Source: DASRQK01 sp964436635 (GTDB taxonomy: Bacteria > Bacteroidota > Bacteroidia > Sphingobacteriales > Sphingobacteriaceae). From it: a stretch of 11,134 nt of DNA. The DNA lies in contig CAYTDM010000038.1 of assembly GCA_964436635.1 (NCBI GenBank), positions 1 to 11,134 of the forward strand, written 5' to 3'. This document shows positions 6,478-11,134 of the stretch, in pieces; positions within the stretch are counted from its first letter, which is position 1, and each line of letters opens with the position of its first letter. The position numbers and the translations under genes were made by a program. The notes under the pieces were generated by a model, which did not search any database, had not been told where the DNA came from, and saw only the letters and a program-made list of their open reading frames with translations.

Positions 6478-7872
6478 ATGAAACCGACGATATTGACTCT
6501 TTTGCTCTCGCAAAGTCTTGTGTGTATAGACAATGCGTATGCTCATCAAGCTCTTATGCTTCAAGCAAATTCAAACGTTTATACAAATGTAAACGTTTAT
6601 ACAAATGCTCACGCAAATTTAAACGTTTATACAAATGCTCATGCAAATACTCGCGCAAATTCAACTATTTTGCGCAACAGCCAGCAGATCGAAACCATAG
6701 AAATATATCAAGGAATCTTGGATCGCCTTTTAACCGACGCACAAGCTCCAGGTGTAGCCTTTGCCATATTAAAAGACGGTCAGTTGGTCGCGCAAGGCCA
6801 AAAAGGCATGAGCGATTTGGAAACAAAACAAGCCTTGCAGGCATTCAGCACGTTTAGAATGGCTTCGGTCAGCAAGCAGTTTACGGCTTTTGGCATCCAC
6901 CAATGCATTCAAGCAGGCCTGTTAACCTACGAAACCACCTTGGGACAGGTGTTTCCAGATGCACATCCCGAGGTAAAAAAGGTAACCATTGCACAGCTAT
7001 TAAATCATACCTCCGGTTTAATTGATTATGAAAACTTAATTCCAAAAGATCAACAGCATCAGGTTTCTGATCGGGATGCGCTGCGATTAATCAACGAGGC
7101 AGCCTATTCCGAAAGCGCTTTTTATTTTTCTCCGGGAAGCCAATTTCGCTACAGCAACACTGGTTTTTGCATACTTTCCTTAGTGGTAGAAGCGGTGAGC
7201 CAGCAAGCATACCCTGAATACATGGAATTAGCCGTGTTTAAGCCTTTAGGAATGGATTTGAAGCAAGGCTTGGCCTATTTATATGACGCAGAAAAAAGTC
7301 TCCCAAATCGAAGCTTTGGCTATCGCGTGATTAGTAAGGGGACTGCAGGGCAAATAAACAAGCACAGCGATCTCCAGTATGCTTTTGCCGATCAAAGCAT
7401 CACCAGTGCCACAAAAGGGGATGGATGTGTGTATTTAAGCGTTCCGGGTTATGTGGAATTTGCTTCGCAACTTCTGCACGCTTCTTCCATGAAGAATAAC
7501 TACCACATTGCGAACCATCTTGATGAAAATTCAAAAAGCGAAAGGACAGACGAGGCCGTAGACATGAAAGCCTATTTGAGTGCGGTATTGGCGCATCAAT
7601 TTCCAGTGAAGGACGGCATTTCCTACAGCCATGGCTGGTTTGTGGCGCAGCAAGCTGGATCCACCCAATTGTTTCATTCTGGGGAGACTTCTGGATTTAG
7701 AAATTTAGTGTACCATCATCTTGAGAAGGGGCTCAGTATCGTGATTTTCTCAAATCGGAACGATGCCCTTATCGGGGATTTATTCGAACAATTTATGCGC
7801 AGCCTTGGGGAAGAGCATGCGGTAAATGGAAGTTTATTCCATTGGATGAGTGGAGTCTATAATGGGGACTGA
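6478..7872 (+). CDS. Exported serine hydrolase of the class C beta-lactamase/DD-peptidase fold
   Basis: This 464-residue protein carries all three catalytic elements of the beta-lactamase (PF00144) fold: SVSK at 130-133 (nucleophile Ser130, Lys133), the YSN triad at 225-227 (Tyr225) and HSG at 400-402. LLNHTSGLIDYE (174-185), KPLGM (255-259) and SHGWFVA (384-390) are typical family blocks. Residues 1-22 form a signal peptide ending in AYA, so the enzyme is periplasmic or secreted; no lipobox is present. Residues about 32-62 are an Asn/Thr/Ala-rich repeat region unlike the rest. Family members include AmpC-like beta-lactamases, DD-carboxypeptidases, esterases and D-aminopeptidases, and the sequence does not decide among them. 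It lies 49 bp downstream of the anti-sigma gene and may be part of, or a target of, that ECF system. The leader has no Shine-Dalgarno site. Calling it a resistance gene would be unsupported. Confidence 0.88.
   Translation: MKPTILTLLLSQSLVCIDNAYAHQALMLQANSNVYTNVNVYTNAHANLNVYTNAHANTRANSTILRNSQQIETIEIYQGILDRLLTDAQAPGVAFAILKDGQLVAQGQKGMSDLETKQALQAFSTFRMASVSKQFTAFGIHQCIQAGLLTYETTLGQVFPDAHPEVKKVTIAQLLNHTSGLIDYENLIPKDQQHQVSDRDALRLINEAAYSESAFYFSPGSQFRYSNTGFCILSLVVEAVSQQAYPEYMELAVFKPLGMDLKQGLAYLYDAEKSLPNRSFGYRVISKGTAGQINKHSDLQYAFADQSITSATKGDGCVYLSVPGYVEFASQLLHASSMKNNYHIANHLDENSKSERTDEAVDMKAYLSAVLAHQFPVKDGISYSHGWFVAQQAGSTQLFHSGETSGFRNLVYHHLEKGLSIVIFSNRNDALIGDLFEQFMRSLGEEHAVNGSLFHWMSGVYNGD
6573..6650 (+). 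repeat. In-frame repeats after the hydrolase signal peptide
   Basis: AAACGTTTATACAAATG occurs exactly at 6573-6589, 6591-6607 and 6621-6637. The offsets are 18 and 30 bp, both multiples of three. The 30-bp unit 6591-6620 is almost identical to 6621-6650. The encoded peptide is NVYTN-V-NVYTNAHANL-NVYTNAHANT. The core AAACGTTT is itself palindromic. The tract makes a flexible polar linker between the signal peptide and the catalytic domain. Confidence 0.88.
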
Positions 7873-7878
7873 GAATGA

Positions 7879-7930
7879 GTTCGGCCCAGGGTGTTGGTAA
7901 ATTCCTAAGATCCAACACCCTGGGCCGAAC
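7879..7930. terminator. Perfect 19-bp hairpin between convergent genes
   Basis: The arms at 7879-7897 and 7912-7930 are perfect reverse complements (GTTCGGCCCAGGGTGTTGG), GC-rich, with a 14-nt AT-rich loop. The hairpin starts 6 bp after the hydrolase stop and precedes the convergent symporter's 3' end, so a bidirectional terminator or transcript-stabilising structure is the natural reading. Neither arm is followed by a T-run, so it is not a canonical intrinsic terminator. The length and perfection would also fit a dispersed intergenic palindrome family. Confidence 0.6.
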
Positions 7931-7945
7931 GGCAAATTATAAATT

Positions 7946-8065
7946 AAAGCTCCGCTTACGCGTGATCCTGATCCTCGGCTTTCGCGAGAACCTAAAGCTC
8001 CGCTTTTGCGTGACCTAGATCCTCAGCTTACGCGTGATCCTGATCCTCGGCTAAGCGACCTGCTT
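7946..8065 (-). repeat. 24-bp tandem array spanning the symporter stop codon
   Basis: About five 24-bp units lie at 7946-7969, 7970-7993, 7994-8017, 8018-8041 and 8042-8065. A 27-bp block at 7954-7980 recurs exactly at 8026-8052. Read on the minus strand in the symporter frame, each unit gives (K/stop)AEDQDHA or a variant: the protein ends LAEDQDHA, then after the TAA come AEDLGHA, KAEL, KAEDQDHA and further stops at 7994-7992, 7958-7956 and 7946-7944. The array also supplies most of the 155-bp gap after the hydrolase. Confidence 0.85.
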
Positions 8066-9338
8066 TCTCCTCCGCATGTTGAATGTACGCTGCGGCGGTG
8101 ATGTCACCATTCACATTTAAGGTGGTGCGCGCCATATCTAAAATACGATCTACCCCGTAAATCAACGCAATGGATTCACCCGGTACCCCAATAGAAACCA
8201 AGATCGTTACGATCACCGGCAAAGATCCACCAGGAACACCCGCAGTACCTACACCCGCTAAAATACATAATAAAACGACGGTGATTTGCGAAGCGAAAGA
8301 AAGGTCCACATTAAAACACTGTGCTAAGAATAACACAGTAATCCCTTCAAATAAAGCCGTACCATTTTGATTTCCTGTACTTCCCACTGTTAACACAAAG
8401 TGCGCAATCGGTTTCGGTATTTTTAATTTTTCAATACTGACACGGATGGCCGTTGGTAAAGTGGCATTGCTTGAACTTGTAGAGAAGGCCGTCAAGGTCA
8501 CTTCGCTCATGTCCTTCATAAATTGATACGGTTTGCGGTTCGCAAAATACTTCAAAATGATCGCGTAAACCACAAATTGGTGAATGGCTAACGCTGCAAT
8601 CACAATCACTACGTACCATAATAAGGAAACTAAGAAATCAGCTCCTACATTGACCACCATATTAAACAATAAAGCCGCCACCCCGTAAGGAGCTAAAGAC
8701 ATGGCATACCCAATGACTTTAATGACGATTTCATATAAGCCTTCCAAGAATTCCTTTACAGGACGCGTTTTTTCAGGCCCTACAGCCGCCATAGCCACCC
8801 CGAAAATTAATGCAAAGAACATGACCGATAACAAGCCGCCGCCTGTGTGTCCAGGTTCAAAAGCTTTCGCCATTTCTTCTAATGGGTTTTTTGGAACGAT
8901 TTGAACCAAAATATCCCCGACAGTACGCTCTTGCGCTAATTCCGAATAGCCTTGGGCACGCTGTGCATTATCACTAAATTCGGAAACCAAATATTCTCTG
9001 GTGTCTTCAGAAATCCGTTTTCCTGGATTAAAGATGTTCACCATCGAGACACCGATCATTACGGCGATAAAACTTACTACTACCGTATAGACCATGAGTT
9101 TAAAGCCCATACGACCCAGCTTTTTCAAATCCCCAATTTCAGCAACGCCTAATATTAACGCAGATAAAATTAATGGGATCACCATCATGAAAATCATATT
9201 CATGAAGATCCTACCAATTGGATCTGCCCATTTCATAATCGTGGATATGGTTTCTTGTGGTAAGCCCATGCTTTTCACCACCAAGCCTCCCACAATACCC
9301 ACAATCATCCCGATAAAAATCTTAGTGTGTAATTTCAT
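8028..9338 (-). CDS. Dicarboxylate/amino acid:cation symporter (GltP/DAACS family)
   Basis: This 436-residue inner-membrane transporter has the glutamate-transporter fold and imports acidic amino acids or C4-dicarboxylates with Na+ or H+. The first re-entrant hairpin carries AFSTSSSNATLPTA (284-297). Transmembrane segment 7 carries GNQNGTALFEG (322-332), where most characterised members have NMDGT. The second hairpin carries AGVPGGSLPVI (366-376). Transmembrane segment 8 carries DRILDMARTTLNVNGD (397-412), retaining the Asp, Arg (404) and Asn that bind substrate carboxylate and amino groups in GltPh. The retained Arg argues for an anionic substrate. Between segments 3 and 4 a hydrophilic loop of about 35 residues (106-140) is longer than in GltPh. 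The protein ends in an acidic EDQDHA tail lying within a 24-bp repeat array that continues past the stop. The gene is monocistronic, with its own promoter and a flanking hairpin. Confidence 0.92.
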   Translation of the reverse strand: MKLHTKIFIGMIVGIVGGLVVKSMGLPQETISTIMKWADPIGRIFMNMIFMMVIPLILSALILGVAEIGDLKKLGRMGFKLMVYTVVVSFIAVMIGVSMVNIFNPGKRISEDTREYLVSEFSDNAQRAQGYSELAQERTVGDILVQIVPKNPLEEMAKAFEPGHTGGGLLSVMFFALIFGVAMAAVGPEKTRPVKEFLEGLYEIVIKVIGYAMSLAPYGVAALLFNMVVNVGADFLVSLLWYVVIVIAALAIHQFVVYAIILKYFANRKPYQFMKDMSEVTLTAFSTSSSNATLPTAIRVSIEKLKIPKPIAHFVLTVGSTGNQNGTALFEGITVLFLAQCFNVDLSFASQITVVLLCILAGVGTAGVPGGSLPVIVTILVSIGVPGESIALIYGVDRILDMARTTLNVNGDITAAAYIQHAEEKAGRLAEDQDHA

Positions 9339-9392
9339 TGAAACTTTTGTTTATATAAAAAAGGAATAACCAGATTAGTTATGTGTCGGGAG

Positions 9393-9424
9393 CAAAAATA
9401 GAATTATAAATTGGAATAGTCCAA
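9393..9424 (-). promoter_or_regulatory. Bacteroidota-type promoter for the symporter
   Basis: On the minus strand TTTG/TTG at 9424-9422 is followed after 21 nt by TATTTTTG at 9400-9393, a full TTG-N(17-23)-TAnnTTTG match. Transcription would begin near 9387 and give a leader of about 50 nt to the ATG at 9338. This and the terminator upstream make the symporter an independent transcription unit. Confidence 0.6.
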
Positions 9425-9430
9425 ACTCCT

Positions 9431-9448
9431 GTTACATTTCTTTGTAAC
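9431..9448. promoter_or_regulatory. Possible operator: inverted repeat GTTACA-N6-TGTAAC
   Basis: A perfect 6-bp inverted repeat with a 6-nt spacer (18 bp in all) lies immediately upstream of the symporter -33 box, where an activator would bind. No regulator gene is adjacent. The length fits a dimeric helix-turn-helix protein, but the match could be chance in AT-rich DNA. Confidence 0.3.
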
Positions 9449-9506
9449 TATCATACTGAATTTTTAAAACAGCTAAGTAGGGGGTTGCTTGGAAAGACGG
9501 ATCAAT

Positions 9507-9545
9507 AAAAAACCCTCTAGAATATTGTTTTCCAGAGGGTTTTTT
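9507..9545 (-). terminator. Intrinsic terminator after secDF
   Basis: AAAAAACCCTCT (9507-9518) and AGAGGGTTTTTT (9534-9545) pair perfectly over 12 bp around a 15-nt loop. Because the stem ends in A/T-runs on both sides it is symmetric and could stop transcription in either direction. It lies 20 bp after the secDF stop on the minus strand, so termination of secDF is its evident job. Confidence 0.85.
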
Positions 9546-9565
9546 GTGTTCGGAATGGATCCCGA

Positions 9566-11134
9566 TTAGGCTTCTTGAACCTGTACTTTTTTATTTTTTG
9601 CTGATTCAGCAGCTGCTTCCTCTTTCTCTTGTAATTGATCATTTTGTAAATCAGCCACCATCGGCGCTGCAATAAAGATCGAAGAATAAGTCGCTACAAT
9701 GATACCCACTAAGATCGCGAAAGAGAATCCACGGATTACCTCACCACCGAAGATGAATAATACCACTAATACGAAGATTAAGGTTAATGAAGTGATGATG
9801 GTACGGCTTAAGGTACGGTTCACCGCTAAATTAATCGTATCCGTAATTGCCTTGTTTCTAAATTCGCGTTTCCCTAAGTACTCACGTAAACGGTCGAACA
9901 CTACCACTGTATCGTTGATCGAGTATGCAATTACAGTAAGAATGGCCGCTACAAAGTGTTGGTCAATATCCAATGAGAATGGAACGATGCCATCTAAAAC
10001 AGAGAATAAAGCCAAAATAATCGCCGCATCGTGGGTGGTAGAAATGGCTGCTGCCACTGAATATTGCCATCTTTTAAATCGAACTAAGATGTAAAGCGCG
10101 ATAACAACGATCGAGAAGATACCTGCGTAGATAGCACGATTTTTAATGTCATTTGCAATGGTAGGGCCTACTTTTTGCGAAGACATGATCTCATAACTAT
10201 TGCCATCAACTTTCGATAAACCTTCGTTTAATTTGGCCAATACTTCTTGATCCGCTTCATCGTGTGTTTCATCGATGTTGTAGGTAGTCGTTACGCGCAC
10301 TTGGTTCTCAGCACCGTAAATTTTAACCTCTGTATTTAATTCAAAAGTTTCATTCAAATTAGCACGTACTTCCTCTAAATTAATGGCTTGATCATATCTC
10401 ACTGTATAAGTACGTCCACCTTGGAAATCTACCCCTAAGCTGAATCCTTTGGTCATCATGGAAATGGTTCCAAGTACGATAACCGCTGCAGAAATGGAGT
10501 AGAAAATTTTACGATTTTGAACGAATCCAAAGTTTGCATTTTTCAAGGTGTTCGCGCTCCAAGGGAATGAAACTGAAATTTTCATTTCTTTCGTTAACAT
10601 CCATTCGAAGATAATTCTTGTGATGAAGATCGATGTAAATAATGAAGTGATGATACCGATCATTAAAGTGGTTGCGAAGCCTAAAATCGGACCGCTACCA
10701 AATAAGAATAAGATCACACCCACTAAGAACGTCGTGATTTGGGAGTCTAAGATAGACGCCATCGCGTGCTTATAACCATCGGAAATGGCTTGACGAATGG
10801 ACTTACCTAAATTCAATTCTTCACGAATCCTTTCATAGATTAGAACGTTCGCATCCACCGCAGTACCTAAGGTTAACACGATACCCGCAATACCAGGAAG
10901 GGTTAAAACTGCATTCAGCGAGGCCATGACTCCCATTAAGAAGAATACGTTGAAAATCACCGCGATGTTCGCTACTAAACCAGCTCTGTTGTAGTAGAAA
11001 ATCATAAAGATCAATACCACAATTAAACCGATAATCGCTGAGTTTACCCCAGCATCGATCGCTGCTTGACCTAATGTAGGTCCTACCACCGCTTCTTCCA
11101 CGATTTTCGCAGTAGTCGGTAGACGTCCAGCTTT
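9566..11134 (-). CDS. secDF: Fused protein-export membrane protein SecDF, N-terminal part outside window
   Basis: There are 522 codons from the right window edge to the stop at 9566. The edge codons read KAGRLPTTAKIVEEAVVGPTLG, so the frame continues out of the window. The GTG at 11101 is an internal valine, not a start. SecDF uses the proton-motive force to pull exported proteins through SecYEG. The visible SecD half carries AVDANVLIYERIREEL (codons about 10858-10814) in its fourth-helix region. After a hydrophilic joint, the SecF half begins near FGFVQNRKIFYS, with GVDFQGG (10435-10415), KVGPTIANDIKNRAIYAG, and TVIAYSINDTVVVFDRLREYL. The D and R residues for proton relay are present in both halves. 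About ten to eleven of the twelve expected membrane segments are visible; SecD's first helix and P1 periplasmic domain are missing. Fused secDF of about 1000 residues is standard in Bacteroidota. The tail is a Glu/Ala/Lys-rich cytoplasmic stretch. Confidence 0.95.
   Translation of the reverse strand, partial: KAGRLPTTAKIVEEAVVGPTLGQAAIDAGVNSAIIGLIVVLIFMIFYYNRAGLVANIAVIFNVFFLMGVMASLNAVLTLPGIAGIVLTLGTAVDANVLIYERIREELNLGKSIRQAISDGYKHAMASILDSQITTFLVGVILFLFGSGPILGFATTLMIGIITSLFTSIFITRIIFEWMLTKEMKISVSFPWSANTLKNANFGFVQNRKIFYSISAAVIVLGTISMMTKGFSLGVDFQGGRTYTVRYDQAINLEEVRANLNETFELNTEVKIYGAENQVRVTTTYNIDETHDEADQEVLAKLNEGLSKVDGNSYEIMSSQKVGPTIANDIKNRAIYAGIFSIVVIALYILVRFKRWQYSVAAAISTTHDAAIILALFSVLDGIVPFSLDIDQHFVAAILTVIAYSINDTVVVFDRLREYLGKREFRNKAITDTINLAVNRTLSRTIITSLTLIFVLVVLFIFGGEVIRGFSFAILVGIIVATYSSIFIAAPMVADLQNDQLQEKEEAAAESAKNKKVQVQEA

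Noticed and set aside
6522..6857. 111-codon plus-strand frame with KFKRLYKC repeats inside the hydrolase gene
   Set aside because: It is the shifted reading of the in-frame 18/30-bp repeats. The hydrolase frame has a signal peptide and all catalytic motifs.
6478..7872. Antibiotic-resistance beta-lactamase
   Set aside because: The SxxK/YxN/HxG motifs are shared by many esterases, DD-peptidases and aminopeptidases. Nothing in the sequence or context singles out beta-lactam hydrolysis.
11099..11101. GTG as a start codon for secDF
   Set aside because: The frame stays open to the window edge and reads SecD-like LPTTAKIVEEAVVGPTLG across this codon, so it is an internal valine.

Overview
The window looks like a chromosomal segment of a Bacteroidota bacterium, probably Cytophagales/Sphingobacteriales-like, although the order is a guess. 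Supporting signs are a PorG/DUF6089 outer-membrane protein of the type IX secretion system next to nadK, a fused SecDF, a PlsC-GNAT pair resembling the glycine-lipid enzymes GlsA/GlsB, AT-rich leaders with few Shine-Dalgarno sites, and promoter-like TTG-N(19-21)-TAnnTTTG elements.

Layout. Positions 1-2515 (minus strand) hold a CBS-domain protein, nadK and the start of porG, which runs off the left edge. CBS-nadK-porG is a familiar Bacteroidota housekeeping order and is usually followed by uppS and bamA. Positions 2650-4480 (plus strand) hold a two-gene operon driven by the best promoter in the window: a PlsC-type O-acyltransferase and a GNAT/hemolysin-type N-acyltransferase, which together probably make an acyl-amino-acid lipid. 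That operon collides with a minus-strand gene at 4477-5202, and the two stop codons overlap. The minus-strand gene encodes a small single-pass membrane protein with a five-copy decapeptide repeat. Positions 5284-7872 (plus strand) carry an ECF sigma factor, a four-helix membrane protein that is probably its anti-sigma factor, and a secreted or periplasmic serine beta-lactamase-fold hydrolase. After a perfect 19-bp hairpin, the minus strand carries a glutamate/aspartate-type Na+ or H+ symporter (8028-9338) with its own promoter. An intrinsic terminator then separates it from the 3' two-thirds or less of secDF (9566-11134), which runs off the right edge.

Most of the window is ordinary core-genome content. 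I see no mobile element, CRISPR array, tRNA, rRNA or defence system. The unusual layer is short in-frame tandem repeats at the ends or linkers of four neighbouring genes between 4.85 and 8.07 kb: a 30-bp repeat in the membrane protein, a 24-bp repeat at the anti-sigma C-terminus, an 18/30-bp repeat after the hydrolase signal peptide, and a 24-bp array that runs through the symporter stop codon. A second notable point is a likely terminator for the acyltransferase operon embedded in the coding sequence of the convergent gene.
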